Position numbers and translations under genes: made by a program. The notes under the pieces were generated by a model. It was not told the origin of the DNA, did no database searches, and saw only the letters and a program-made list of their open reading frames with translations. From NCBI GenBank assembly GCA_031259795.1, contig JAIRLA010000153.1:1-9743 (forward strand): DNA of 9,743 nucleotides, written 5' to 3'. This DNA comes from Azoarcus sp. Its GTDB lineage: Bacteria > Pseudomonadota > Gammaproteobacteria > Burkholderiales > Rhodocyclaceae. Below, piece after piece: positions 1-6,951 of the stretch (positions are counted from its first letter, which is position 1; every line of letters starts with the position of its first letter).

Positions 1-95
1 TGGCGCGACCGGGCCGGCGGTAGTTGGCGGCTGACCGGCGGTGTCGACATTTTCGGGCGATTGCGGCAAATTTATCCGTTGAAATGGCGTGAGCG

Positions 96-126
96 AAACG
101 GCACAATGTCGCCGCTTTGTTTTTTT
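96..126 (+). terminator. Intrinsic terminator at the left edge
   Basis: The stem is AAACGGC (96-102) against GCCG-c-TTT (111-118) with one bulged C and an 8-nt loop, followed by seven T residues (120-126). This is the standard Rho-independent layout on the + strand. It implies a + strand gene ending just upstream, whose 3' end would lie at or beyond the left edge. The stop codons at 21-23 and 32-34 are candidate ends, but too little sequence is present to identify the gene. Confidence 0.6.
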
Positions 127-155
127 GTGTATGGGCAAGGAATTGCTGGTACGAT
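125..155 (+). promoter_or_regulatory. Possible extended -10 promoter for the small gene at 188
   Basis: TGGTACGAT at 147-155 matches an extended -10 element (TGn followed by TACGAT). The only -35-like hexamer is TTGTGT at 125-130, with a long 19-nt spacer. Transcription would start near 162, just after the upstream terminator and about 25 nt before the ATG at 188. The position fits a separate transcript for the small gene, but the match is weak. Confidence 0.3.
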
Positions 156-187
156 GTTTTGCCCGTTGACATGACATGGAGAAGAAA

Positions 188-373
188 ATGAATTTCGAAG
201 AACTCAATTTGTACGACCGTGTGACTTTGTACGTATTGCCCGCGTTGTTGTCGGCGCCGGACGTGCGCAGGAATCTGAGCAACAAGACGCTTATCCACGA
301 AGCGCGCCAAATCGCGGAGGCTTTCGTCGCTACGGTCGAAACCGATACGAATGCCCAGCAAAGGGCGTATTGA
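188..373 (+). CDS. Small hypothetical protein (61 aa)
   Basis: I do not recognise this protein. The start at 188 is preferred over the in-frame ATG at 176 because GGAG (178-181) sits 6 nt upstream of ATG 188 as a Shine-Dalgarno, and that same sequence lies inside the first codons if 176 is used. The product, beginning MNFEELNLYDRVTLYVLPAL, is predicted to be soluble and mostly helical. It has an acidic start, a hydrophobic patch (TLYVLPALLSA, about residues 12-22) and a charged helix-like second half ending TNAQQRAY. There is no signal peptide, cysteine pair or recognisable motif. The gene stands alone between two intrinsic terminators (96-126 and 391-422), so it is probably monocistronic. 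The dedicated SD and terminator make it a likely real gene despite its size; its function is unknown. Confidence 0.65.
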   Translation: MNFEELNLYDRVTLYVLPALLSAPDVRRNLSNKTLIHEARQIAEAFVATVETDTNAQQRAY

Positions 374-390
374 TCGAAGAGCGGCCCAGG

Positions 391-422
391 CAAACGCGCC
401 GGACGATCCGGCGCGTTTGTTT
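391..422 (+). terminator. Strong intrinsic terminator of the 61-aa gene
   Basis: CAAACGCGCCGGA (391-403) and TCCGGCGCGTTTG (407-419) are perfect reverse complements. They form a 13-bp stem with a CGA triloop, and the 3' arm runs into TTTGTTT. It begins 18 nt after the TGA at 371-373. This is one of the cleanest secondary structures in the window. Confidence 0.85.
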
Positions 423-496
423 GACAGGACTCCGGAATTCCGCTTTCCACGCCATATACAGGCTTGCCATAAGAAATAGCCGATTGTCCAGCCGTA

Positions 497-535
497 ATTG
501 TATTGCGGAATTGTATTACGGAATTATATTGCATC
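497..535. repeat. Short AT-rich 13-bp tandem repeat (three imperfect units)
   Basis: Units are ATTGTATTGCGGA (497-509), ATTGTATTACGGA (510-522) and ATTATATTGCATC (523-535). The first two differ at one base and the third is decayed. CCGTAAT (492-498) and ATTACGG (515-521) also form a 7-bp inverted repeat across the array. Another 9-bp direct duplication, GTTATCGGG/GTTATCGGT, lies at 572-589. The rest of the gene-free interval 374-647 shows nothing I can support beyond the terminators at its two ends. Confidence 0.5.
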
Positions 536-617
536 GGGGGCGCGGTCTTTCCAGTCTTCCTTTTCCCACGAGTTATCGGGGTTATCGGTTATGTCCGCGC
601 CGGAATAAAGAAAGCGG

Positions 618-648
618 AAAAGAAGAAAATCCCGTTCCAGCCGGGTTT
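618..648 (-). terminator. Possible terminator after bpt
   Basis: Read on the minus strand directly after the bpt stop, AAACCCG and CGGG-a-TTT pair around a 7-nt loop (GCTGGAA) with one bulged A, followed by a T-rich tract (TTTTCTTCTTTT). The stem is short and the tract is interrupted by C, so this is only a moderate candidate for ending the aat-bpt transcript. Confidence 0.4.
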
Positions 649-1409
649 CATGGCGTCGCCATGTCCGGCGCAGGTTCTTCGCCGCCGATCTCCAGCCATT
701 GTCCATGCCGGTAGCCCTCGATGGGGCGGAAGCGGATTTTGTAGGCCATCTTGCGGTTTTCGGCGATCCAGTAGCCCAGATACAGGTAGGGCAAGCGCAG
801 GTGGCGGCAGGCTTCGATCTGCCACAGTATGCCGTAGGTGCCGAACGAGGCGCGCGCCAGGTCGGGGTCGTAGAAGGTGTAGACGCTGGAGAGGCCGTCG
901 CCCAGGCGGTCGATGACGCTGACCATGCGCAGGCTGCCGCTGTCGCGGAATTCGACGAGGAAGGTATCGACCGGGCTTTGCAGCAGGAACTGGATGTACT
1001 GTTCGCAACTGTCGCCATCCATGCCGTCGCCGGTATGGCGCGCGCGCAGGTAGCGGCGGTAAAGGAAAAAATGTTCTTCGGAAAACTCCGGCGGACATTC
1101 GCGGGCGATGAGCGCGGCGTGGCGCAGCATGGCGCGGCGCTGGCCGCGGTCGGGCGCGAAGCGCTCCACGGGCAGGCGCACCGGCACGCAGGCATGGCAA
1201 TCGTCGCAGTGCGGACGGTAGATGAAAGTGCCGCTGCGGCGGAAACCGTGTCGCACGAGGGTGCCGTAGGCGGCCGTGAGCGCGGAATCCTTTGCGGAGA
1301 TTTCGGAGAAGGCGACTTGCGAGCGCGCCGTGCGTTCGGGCAGGTAGGAGCACGTGTAGGGCGCGGTCGCGTAAAAATGGATCGGGGCGAAGATATCGTT
1401 GCGGCGCAT
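648..1409 (-). CDS. bpt: Aspartate/glutamate leucyltransferase (Bpt)
   Basis: Bpt transfers leucine from Leu-tRNA to proteins with N-terminal Asp or Glu, making them substrates for ClpS/ClpAP degradation (bacterial N-degron pathway, cytoplasm). The 253-residue product has the normal length and both halves of the ATE/Bpt family. The N-terminal half carries the cysteine cluster, with C20 and CDDCHAC at 68-74. The GNAT-like C-terminal half contains SSVYTFYDP (174-182), YLYLGYWI (208-215) and MAYKIRFRP (221-229), all hallmark blocks. It lies 9 bp downstream of aat on the same strand, a conserved functional pairing. No convincing Shine-Dalgarno precedes the ATG (upstream sequence GCCGCCCCC), so translation may be coupled to aat. 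Older annotations call this family ate (arginyltransferase); the bacterial members characterised so far use leucine. The activity is assigned by homology. Confidence 0.93.
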   Translation of the reverse strand: MRRNDIFAPIHFYATAPYTCSYLPERTARSQVAFSEISAKDSALTAAYGTLVRHGFRRSGTFIYRPHCDDCHACVPVRLPVERFAPDRGQRRAMLRHAALIARECPPEFSEEHFFLYRRYLRARHTGDGMDGDSCEQYIQFLLQSPVDTFLVEFRDSGSLRMVSVIDRLGDGLSSVYTFYDPDLARASFGTYGILWQIEACRHLRLPYLYLGYWIAENRKMAYKIRFRPIEGYRHGQWLEIGGEEPAPDMATP

Positions 1410-1418
1410 GGGGGCGGC

Positions 1419-2156
1419 TCAATCGGCGGGCGTGTTCCAGGCGATGCCGCGCGCAAGATCGGCGGGCCATCGTCCGGGCGGCCCGCCCGTGACCGTCCAG
1501 TGTTCGAGTCCGGCGCAGAATGCGGCGCGGCTGATTTCGCGCGCGCCCATCGACAGGAGATGGGGCGTGGTCATCTGGCAGTCGATCACGGCGAAACCGC
1601 GCGCCGCGAGCATCCTCGCCAAATGGGCCAGGGCCACCTTGGAGGCGTCGGTCTCGAGCGAGAACATGGATTCGCCGAAGAACGCACGCCCGAGCGCCAG
1701 CCCGTAAAGCCCGCCCGCCAGGCGTCCGCCGCGCCAGCATTCCACGCTGTGGGCATGGCCGAGTCCGAACATCCGGCAGTAGGCGGCCTGCATTTCCGGC
1801 AATATCCAGGTGCCGTCATCCGGCGCGCGCGGCGCGGCGCAGGCGGCGATCACGGCGGCGAAATCCGTGTCGACGCGCACCTCGAAGCGTTGCTGGCGCA
1901 GCACCCGGCGCAATGAGCGGTGAATGCGGATTTCGTCCGGAAACAACACGAGACGCGGATCGGGACTCCACCACAGGATGGGGTCGCCTTCGCTGTACCA
2001 GGGGAAAATGCCGCGCCGGTAAGCGGCAAGCAGCCATTCGGGGGAAAGTTCCCCCCCGGCGGCGACGAGTCCGCCGGGATCGGCGAGAGCGCAACTGGCG
2101 AGAGGAAACCCGGCGGGACTGTCGAGCCAGGGAATCGTGATCGTATTCGGGGCCAT
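1419..2156 (-). CDS. aat: Leucyl/phenylalanyl-tRNA-protein transferase (Aat)
   Basis: Aat adds Leu or Phe from aminoacyl-tRNA to proteins with N-terminal Lys or Arg, creating a primary N-degron read by ClpS. The 245-aa product carries the family blocks in order: GGLVAAGGELSPEWLLAAYR (28-47) followed by GIFPW, LWWSPDPR (61-68), GHAHSVECW (133-141), FGESMFS (160-166) and DCQMTTPHLLSMGAREISR (192-210). Length is typical. It is the first gene of the aat-bpt pair, so the two transferases can act on complementary sets of N-termini (basic versus acidic). The start at 2156 fits the family N-terminus, but there is no good Shine-Dalgarno upstream of it. The 105-bp gap to the GGDEF gene contains no clear terminator or promoter, so read-through from that gene is possible. 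Confidence 0.95.
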   Translation of the reverse strand: MAPNTITIPWLDSPAGFPLASCALADPGGLVAAGGELSPEWLLAAYRRGIFPWYSEGDPILWWSPDPRLVLFPDEIRIHRSLRRVLRQQRFEVRVDTDFAAVIAACAAPRAPDDGTWILPEMQAAYCRMFGLGHAHSVECWRGGRLAGGLYGLALGRAFFGESMFSLETDASKVALAHLARMLAARGFAVIDCQMTTPHLLSMGAREISRAAFCAGLEHWTVTGGPPGRWPADLARGIAWNTPAD

Positions 2157-2261
2157 GTCGCAGTGTTACAGATTCGCGGCTCTCCATGGAAGCCCACAAG
2201 AACCGATTCATGATTTTTCAGGGCCGGGGGCCGGGTTCCCTCGTCGACGACGAAGTCCGTA

Positions 2262-4121
2262 TCAAACGCTCCAGCATGAGCGTCCCCTTTCCCTGGCGCG
2301 CAGCATGGCCTGTTCGGCGCTGTGCAGCAATTCCCCGGGCGTCTTGCCGTTGTCGGGCAGGCGCGCCACTCCGACGTGGCAGGTGATTTCGACGTGCGCG
2401 TCTTCGTCCACGGCGAAGCCGCCGGAGAGGCTGCTGACCACCCGCGCCGCCGCCCGGTCGGCCACCGAGGCCGAACCGTAATCGGGCAGCAGCACGGCGA
2501 AGTGGTCGTCCCGCAGGCAGGCAATGGTGTCTTCCGCGTGGAAAATCCCGCGCAGGCGATGCGCGATCTCGTAGCGCAGCCGCATGGCGATATCGGAATT
2601 ATTGCGTATGGAGACGGGAACGAAATAGTCGAGGCCGATGAACAGTACCGCTACGCCGCAGTCATGTTGAACGAGGGCGTGGTTGGTCATGAGTTCAAGG
2701 TGGTCATGCATCAGTTCGCGGTTGGCCAGCCCGGTGAGCGTGTCGAAATTGGCCGCGCGCCAGATTTCCGCGCGTTCGCGCCGTTCGGCGCTGACATCGG
2801 AGATCAGCACGATGCGGCGCGCGTCCGTGCCGGTATGCGCCATCAGCAGGGCATGGCCGGTGAAGGGGCGGGTCGCGCCGCGGGCGCGCAGCCCGTCGAA
2901 ATCGCCTTCGCCGGCGGCGTTGCCGCCCTCTTCGATCCACTGCTCGATCATCCTGCCCAGATTGCGCGCCTCGTCGTGAGTGGGCGACAGCATGCCCGGG
3001 CTTTTGCCGAGCACGTTTTCGGGCGCATAGCCGGTGATCGCGCTGAAGGCGGCGTTGACATGGAGGATGCGGCCGTTGGCATCGAGGTGCATGACCCCCT
3101 GGGTCATGTTGTCCATCAGATTCCGGTAGAGGATTTCGCGTTCGTCGCACGCGCGCAGGGATTTTTCGGAGATGGTCAGGGCCGCGGCCAGGCTGCCGGT
3201 CAACAGTATGACCAGGACGGAGAATATTCCGCCGCCGATTTTCAGGGCGCGTTCCAATGCCCACGCCGGGGCCAGCACATCATCGAATGCGATGCCGGCG
3301 GTGGCGATCGGCCCGCTCGGCAGGCGAACCCAGGCAATCAGGCGCTCCAGATTGTCGTTGACGCCCCTGCCGACGAAATGACCATGGTCGGTTTCGCGGC
3401 GAAAGAGCGCCGGCCATTCGGATGGCGTGTACCGGCCATAAGCGCTGTCCGGGTCGGGCAGGCGCAGGATGTATTTGCCGCCATCGGAGGAGAGTACCGC
3501 TATGGCGTCGTGCTTGGCGCCTAGATATTGGGCAAACTGCGCCTGCCAGATTCCCGCCGGGACGAGGAGCGTGATTGTGCCGGAGAACGGGCCGGAGACC
3601 CGCGCCTTGCGGGAAAACGGAATGATCCAGGCGGGCCTGGCGCCGCCCTGCTCCAGCGCTGGCGTATCGATCAGCAGCGGGTCGCCCGGAAGGGTTTTCA
3701 GCGAGCTGAAAAATCCGCGGTCGCCGACGTAACCGCGCAAGAAGGCGTTCCGCGAAAAAGAGGCCGCATAGCCGTTGGCGTCGATACGCGCGATCTGCAC
3801 GCCTTGCACGCCCAGGGAATCGACCACGAAACGATCCCATTCGGTTTTCGTCTCTCCCCCCGCCTGGCTGATGTGGCGCACGGTCAGGAGCGCGAAGTCG
3901 AGACGCTCGATCGAGGTCTGCATCGCGTCGGCGACAGAGCGCGCGCGTTCCTCGGCAATGATTCGCACATGGGCAAAGGCTTCGGTTTCGGCCCTTTCCA
4001 CCATGTCGAGCAGCCAGGACCACAGCAGCAGCAGGACGGCGGCGCTTGCGACGGTACAACCCATTCGCAAGGCGCGCAACACGGCAGCATATTTCACGGT
4101 GTCGCGCGTCGAGATGGTCAT
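2262..4121 (-). CDS. Membrane sensor with PAS and degenerate GGDEF domain
   Basis: This 619-aa protein has TM1 at about 20-38, a periplasmic region (about 42-292) that resembles double-PDC/Cache sensors (e.g. YGDRGFF-type loop at 131-138), and TM2 at about 295-317. A PAS domain follows (about 328-440, with LYRNLMDNMTQGVMHLD and VNAAFSAITGY), then a GGDEF fold (about 455-619) opening with FDTLTGLANREL. The signature loop is RDDHF (537-541) instead of GG[D/E]EF. The usual DxDxFK metal/substrate segment is GLDYFV (496-501), the Asn of the usual IND is replaced (VSIRNN), and the RxxD inhibitory site is missing. Cyclase activity is therefore unlikely; it may act as a receptor or a regulatory pseudo-enzyme. 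The ATG at 4121 is chosen, with AAGGA about 11 nt upstream; a TTG at 4157 is the alternative. The 235 bp upstream (4122-4356) hold no gene or clear promoter. Confidence 0.85.
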   Translation of the reverse strand: MTISTRDTVKYAAVLRALRMGCTVASAAVLLLLWSWLLDMVERAETEAFAHVRIIAEERARSVADAMQTSIERLDFALLTVRHISQAGGETKTEWDRFVVDSLGVQGVQIARIDANGYAASFSRNAFLRGYVGDRGFFSSLKTLPGDPLLIDTPALEQGGARPAWIIPFSRKARVSGPFSGTITLLVPAGIWQAQFAQYLGAKHDAIAVLSSDGGKYILRLPDPDSAYGRYTPSEWPALFRRETDHGHFVGRGVNDNLERLIAWVRLPSGPIATAGIAFDDVLAPAWALERALKIGGGIFSVLVILLTGSLAAALTISEKSLRACDEREILYRNLMDNMTQGVMHLDANGRILHVNAAFSAITGYAPENVLGKSPGMLSPTHDEARNLGRMIEQWIEEGGNAAGEGDFDGLRARGATRPFTGHALLMAHTGTDARRIVLISDVSAERRERAEIWRAANFDTLTGLANRELMHDHLELMTNHALVQHDCGVAVLFIGLDYFVPVSIRNNSDIAMRLRYEIAHRLRGIFHAEDTIACLRDDHFAVLLPDYGSASVADRAAARVVSSLSGGFAVDEDAHVEITCHVGVARLPDNGKTPGELLHSAEQAMLRARERGRSCWSV

Positions 4122-4356
4122 GGGAGCCTGTTTCCTTGGGTGACTGAGATGATGCAATTACAACATGGATGTCACGAACTTGCCCGAAAACTATTTGAGC
4201 GCTCCTACAAAATTCACTTTCAGGATTTCTTTTCCGGTTTTTGCTTCTCCGATTGGTATCCGCCCGCGCGGTTTGCGACTCGCTGCGTGGAACGTTCATT
4301 CGGGCCGCCGCAGCCGCCCGATATGGGCCGCCGCCTTCTTTTTTTTCCCCGGACGA

Positions 4357-4860
4357 TCAGTGCGCCGTCGGATCGGCGGGCGGAGCGGGAAGATTCAGGA
4401 GGCCGCGAATAAAATCTTCCGAGCGGTCGAGCGCGAATTCATATACGTACCATTCATCGCCCTTTCTCCTGAAGACCACGTAGAAGCCGATGAATCCCGC
4501 GTCGCCGGAAAGTTCGAGAAGATAAGTCCTGATATCCACCAGTTCCGCCTTAACCGTCTTTTCCAGCGTATGCACCTTGCGCACGTTGGCGCCCTGCATC
4601 TTCGCCTTGATCGCGTCATAGATCAGGGTCGCCCCTTCTCCGGGCGGCGAGAAAAAGCGCCCGGAAAAGACGGTGATGAAACAATTGTCCTGCAAGCCCG
4701 ACAGGACGCAGGCGATATAGCGCTTCTCGAACGCGTCCCTGTCGCCCACCGGCACGGGCGCCGCCGCTTCTTCCGCCGGCGCGGCGGCGGGAAAAAGCAG
4801 TCCCGCCGCCAGCATCAGGGATGGCAAAGCGCGTTTGAACAAGTTCTTCATTGGGTTCAT
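4357..4860 (-). CDS. Secreted hypothetical protein (167 aa)
   Basis: I do not recognise a family. The start at 4860 has GGA 7 nt upstream; an in-frame TTG at 4878 and ATG at 4851 are alternatives. Residues 1-29 form a classical Sec signal peptide: a positive n-region (KNLFKR), a hydrophobic core (LPSLMLAAGLLF) and cleavage predicted after AAPA, leaving EEAAAP at the mature N-terminus. The mature part (about 138 aa) is compact and mixed alpha/beta, with two cysteines (C51, C60) that could form a disulfide in the periplasm and an aromatic strand pair FIGFYVVFRRKGDEWYVYEF (123-142). There is no lipobox, so it should be soluble in the periplasm or exported. It lies 61 bp downstream of the acyltransferase pair on the same strand, so co-transcription is plausible, and a role in the cell envelope is a guess from context only. 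Confidence 0.75.
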   Translation of the reverse strand: MNPMKNLFKRALPSLMLAAGLLFPAAAPAEEAAAPVPVGDRDAFEKRYIACVLSGLQDNCFITVFSGRFFSPPGEGATLIYDAIKAKMQGANVRKVHTLEKTVKAELVDIRTYLLELSGDAGFIGFYVVFRRKGDEWYVYEFALDRSEDFIRGLLNLPAPPADPTAH

Positions 4861-4920
4861 ATGATTTTCCGTCGCCAATTGATTATTCGATTATTCCGCA
4901 GATGACTTCGCATCGTTTCC

Positions 4921-5799
4921 TCAATAAAACCGTTCCTGTCCCTCGGGCCGCGTCTTGAAACGGCGATGTACCCAATAATACTGTTCCGGCATGGTGCGCA
5001 CCACACTTTCCAGCCAGACATTCATCCGGCGGGTATCGGCCTCGACATCGGCGCCGGGAAAATCCGCCCACGGCTCGCCGATTTCCACCACGTAGCCGCC
5101 GCTCCCCGGCAATATGCGGGTCACGCAGGGCAGTACCCGCGCCCCGGCGAGCCGCGCCAAGCGGGAAAGACCCGTGATGGTGGCGGCCTCGACGCCGAAA
5201 AAGGGCACGAAAATCGCATCCTTGCGACCATAGTCCATATCGGGAAGGTAATAGAAGATCCGCCCGTCCTTTACCGCTTTCAGCGTGCGGCGCACGCCAT
5301 CCTGGCGCGAAAGCAGGAGTTGATCGCCGAAACGGCTGCGCCCATGGTAGAGCCAGCGATCGAGCACGGGATCTTTTTTCTGGCGCGCATAGATGCTGAC
5401 GAAATCGTAGGCGATCGACAACCGCGTGCCGCCCATGTCGAGGCCGACGAAATGCGGCGCGAGCATGATGACCGGCGTGCCCGCCTCCCGCAGCGCGCGC
5501 AAGTGCGCCTCGCCTTCGATGCGGGCGATACGCTCCAGCCGCGCCCGCGATGCCCACCACAACAGACCGCGTTCGAGCAGGCTGCGCCCCAGCACCCGGA
5601 AGTGACGCCGCGCCAGTCGCCGCCGCGCCGCGGCATCCAGATCGGGAAAGCACAGGGCCAGATTGATCTCCGCCACCCGCCGCCGCGGTCTCGCCACGAT
5701 ATAGAGCGCCTCCCCCAGCAAACACCCCAACGGCGCCAATATCGCCAGCGGCAGGACATGCAGCAGCCGGAAAACGAACACCAGCGCGCGGGTTTTCAT
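4921..5799 (-). CDS. lpxL: Lipid A biosynthesis acyltransferase (LpxL/HtrB family)
   Basis: LpxL enzymes add a secondary acyl chain from acyl-ACP to Kdo-lipid A at the inner face of the inner membrane. The 292-aa product has an N-terminal hydrophobic anchor (about 5-35), the catalytic HX4D/E dyad as H116...D121 within LAPHFVGLD, the YYLPDMDYG block (183-191), FFGVEAATITG (200-210) and the C-terminal signature PEQYYWVHRRFKTRPEG (271-287), which is very LpxL-like. The ATG overlaps the stop of the upstream paralogue as ATGA. A strong GGGAGG Shine-Dalgarno (complement of 5807-5812) lies 7 nt upstream. This gene resembles E. coli LpxL more closely than its neighbour does. The chain length and position acylated cannot be read from the sequence. 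Confidence 0.92.
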   Translation of the reverse strand: MKTRALVFVFRLLHVLPLAILAPLGCLLGEALYIVARPRRRVAEINLALCFPDLDAAARRRLARRHFRVLGRSLLERGLLWWASRARLERIARIEGEAHLRALREAGTPVIMLAPHFVGLDMGGTRLSIAYDFVSIYARQKKDPVLDRWLYHGRSRFGDQLLLSRQDGVRRTLKAVKDGRIFYYLPDMDYGRKDAIFVPFFGVEAATITGLSRLARLAGARVLPCVTRILPGSGGYVVEIGEPWADFPGADVEADTRRMNVWLESVVRTMPEQYYWVHRRFKTRPEGQERFY

Positions 5800-6716
5800 T
5801 TCCCGGCCTCCCTCGCGCCGCCGGCCCGTCCGCCGTCCGGCGCGGCCCCGATCCGCGCCGCCGTTTCATCGTCCGCCCGCCGGGGCCGCTTGTAGCGGTT
5901 GTATCCCCACAGATATTGCTGCGGACACTGGCGGATGACGCGCTCGATGTCGCGGTTCATCGCCGCGCAGCGTTCGGCGAGATCGCCCGCATACGTCTCC
6001 TCCGGCGGCGCGAAATGCATGATGTAGCCCCGCCCGCCCGGCAGGCGTTCGGCCCAGGTGTAGATCACCCGCACGTCGCGTACTTCCGACAAGCGTATCC
6101 CCAGGGTCATGGTCCACGCCGGACGCCCGAAAAAATCCGCCCACACGCCTTCTCCCGCGCGCGGCGTCTGGTCGGGCAATACGCCCACCGTGCCGCGCGC
6201 GCGCAAGGTCTTGAGCAATTGCCGCACTCCGGCGAGATCGGCGGGCGCGATCGTCATCTGTCCGCGCACGCGCCCGGCCCGCATCAGGGGTTCGAGCGGG
6301 CGGTAACGCGGCGGACGGTACAGCGCGACCAGCGGCGCCCCGGCGGCATGGGTGCAGTAGTGACCAACGACTTCGAAACATCCTGTGTGCGGCGCGAGGA
6401 ACAGGATGCCCGCCCCCTCGCGGCGGGCGGCCTCGACCACCTCCAGGCCATGGACGGCCCGCACCTTCGCCAGCACCGCGTCCAGCGGACGCAGCCATAT
6501 CCATGGCAACTCCAGCGCTTGCCGTCCGGCCTCGGCGATCGCCTGCCGCAACAGGGCGCGGGGCGGCTCTCCCACAGCCAGCGCCAGATTGGCGCGCAGG
6601 CGGCGGCGGTACGAAGGCGAGCAGGCATAGACCAGCCAGCCGGCCCAGCCCCCCAGGCAATGCAGCCACGCCAGGGGCAGGCGGGCGAGCAAACGGAAAA
6701 GGAAGTCGATCAGCAC
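5796..6716 (-). CDS. Second lipid A acyltransferase paralogue (LpxL/LpxM superfamily)
   Basis: This 306-aa lysophospholipid-acyltransferase-fold protein belongs to the same family as the next gene. Its catalytic dyad is H110...E115 (LAPHTGCFE), with GVLPDQTPRAGEGVWADFFG at 178-197 and the C-terminal block CPQQYLWGYNRYKRP (264-278). The N-terminus has a hydrophobic segment (about 5-32). A charged, Ala/Gly-rich tail of about 28 residues follows the family domain and is probably disordered. The start is GTG at 6716 with no good Shine-Dalgarno; it matches the family N-terminus, and no better start was found. It overlaps the next gene by 4 bp (translational coupling). The pair presumably installs the two secondary acyl chains of lipid A; which enzyme acts first or on which chain is not clear. 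It is the first gene after the divergent control region shared with metK. Confidence 0.9.
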   Translation of the reverse strand: MLIDFLFRLLARLPLAWLHCLGGWAGWLVYACSPSYRRRLRANLALAVGEPPRALLRQAIAEAGRQALELPWIWLRPLDAVLAKVRAVHGLEVVEAARREGAGILFLAPHTGCFEVVGHYCTHAAGAPLVALYRPPRYRPLEPLMRAGRVRGQMTIAPADLAGVRQLLKTLRARGTVGVLPDQTPRAGEGVWADFFGRPAWTMTLGIRLSEVRDVRVIYTWAERLPGGRGYIMHFAPPEETYAGDLAERCAAMNRDIERVIRQCPQQYLWGYNRYKRPRRADDETAARIGAAPDGGRAGGAREAGK

Positions 6717-6732
6717 GGGAAAAACACAGGAA

Positions 6733-6785
6733 AGACCCGCGCCATGGCCGCGTCGACGCGGCGGCGCGCGGACTGGCGCGGGTTT
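6733..6785 (-). promoter_or_regulatory. Terminator-like hairpin in the leader of the acyltransferase operon
   Basis: ACCCGCGCC (6735-6743) and GGCGCGGGT (6775-6783) are perfect reverse complements, extendable by a G-U and an A-T pair. They enclose a 16-nt perfect palindrome (GCCGCGTCGACGCGGC, 6747-6762). On the minus strand the stem is followed by TCTTTCCTGTGTTTTT and then, within a few bases, the GTG start at 6716. It could be an attenuator, or a structure that limits ribosome access. The T tract is interrupted, so termination is uncertain. The promoter of this operon was not identified. Confidence 0.45.
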
Positions 6786-6835
6786 GCGGTCGGAACGGGA
6801 ACGGGGCGCGAAGCCGGGAAGGGAAGCAAGCGGAT

Positions 6836-6863
6836 TTGACCAAACGATACAGTGACCTATAAT
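6836..6863 (+). promoter_or_regulatory. Sigma70 promoter of metK
   Basis: TTGACC (6836-6841) and a perfect TATAAT (6858-6863) are separated by 16 nt. This is the best promoter match in the window. Transcription should begin near 6870, giving a leader of about 160 nt before the metK ATG at 7030 and placing the start of the leader stem (6872) almost at the 5' end of the RNA. Confidence 0.85.
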
Positions 6864-6871
6864 TGTGCCCC

Positions 6872-6951
6872 AGCCGCCGAGTTAACTCGACAACTTGCAG
6901 GGCGGCTTTCCGCTTCAAGCGCGCGGTCTACAAATAAAAATACTGCTAAAG
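6872..6951 (+). ncRNA. Candidate SAM-II-like riboswitch aptamer in the metK leader
   Basis: AGCCGCC (6872-6878) and GGCGGCT (6901-6907) form a perfect 7-bp stem. Its 22-nt loop starts GAGUUAAC and ends CUUGCAG (6894-6900). Downstream, CUGCUAAAG (6943-6951) can pair back to the loop (GCAG with CUGC, then UU with AA), making an H-type pseudoknot. From memory, the SAM-II family has the same order: a stem, a loop starting GAUUU and ending UUGCA, an A-rich linker, then GCUAAA, with the U of GCUAAA contacting SAM. Here the linker is A-rich (CAAAUAAAAAU) but longer, with an added small hairpin (CCGC 6910-6913 / GCGG 6923-6926), and the loop has GAGUU rather than GAUUU. The position before SAM synthetase fits feedback by SAM. 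A divergent SAM-II or SAM-V member, or an unrelated leader, remains possible. Confidence 0.5.

Noticed and set aside
1..50. Minus-strand start at 50 (MSTPPVSRQ...) running off the left edge
   Set aside because: There is no Shine-Dalgarno or promoter, and 16 codons are too few to judge.
1..174. Open frame 1 from the left edge to 174 as the 3' end of a gene
   Set aside because: It runs through the terminator and T tract at 96-126 and loses coding-like composition after about position 60. An upstream gene probably ends earlier, but the frame cannot be decided.
589..651. 20-codon hydrophobic ORF (minus strand) overlapping the bpt stop as ATGA
   Set aside because: It has no Shine-Dalgarno of its own beyond possible coupling and lies over the probable bpt terminator hairpin. 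It is too short to support without expression data.
524..1740. Long open frames overlapping bpt and aat in other frames on both strands
   Set aside because: They read as Arg/Ala/Pro-rich low-complexity translations typical of high-GC shadows, and bpt and aat in the true frames have all the family motifs.
4310..4346. GC-rich repeats followed by T8 (4339-4346) as a + strand terminator
   Set aside because: No + strand gene lies upstream to terminate and no clear stem precedes the T run; the repeated GGGCCGCCGC units are direct, not inverted.
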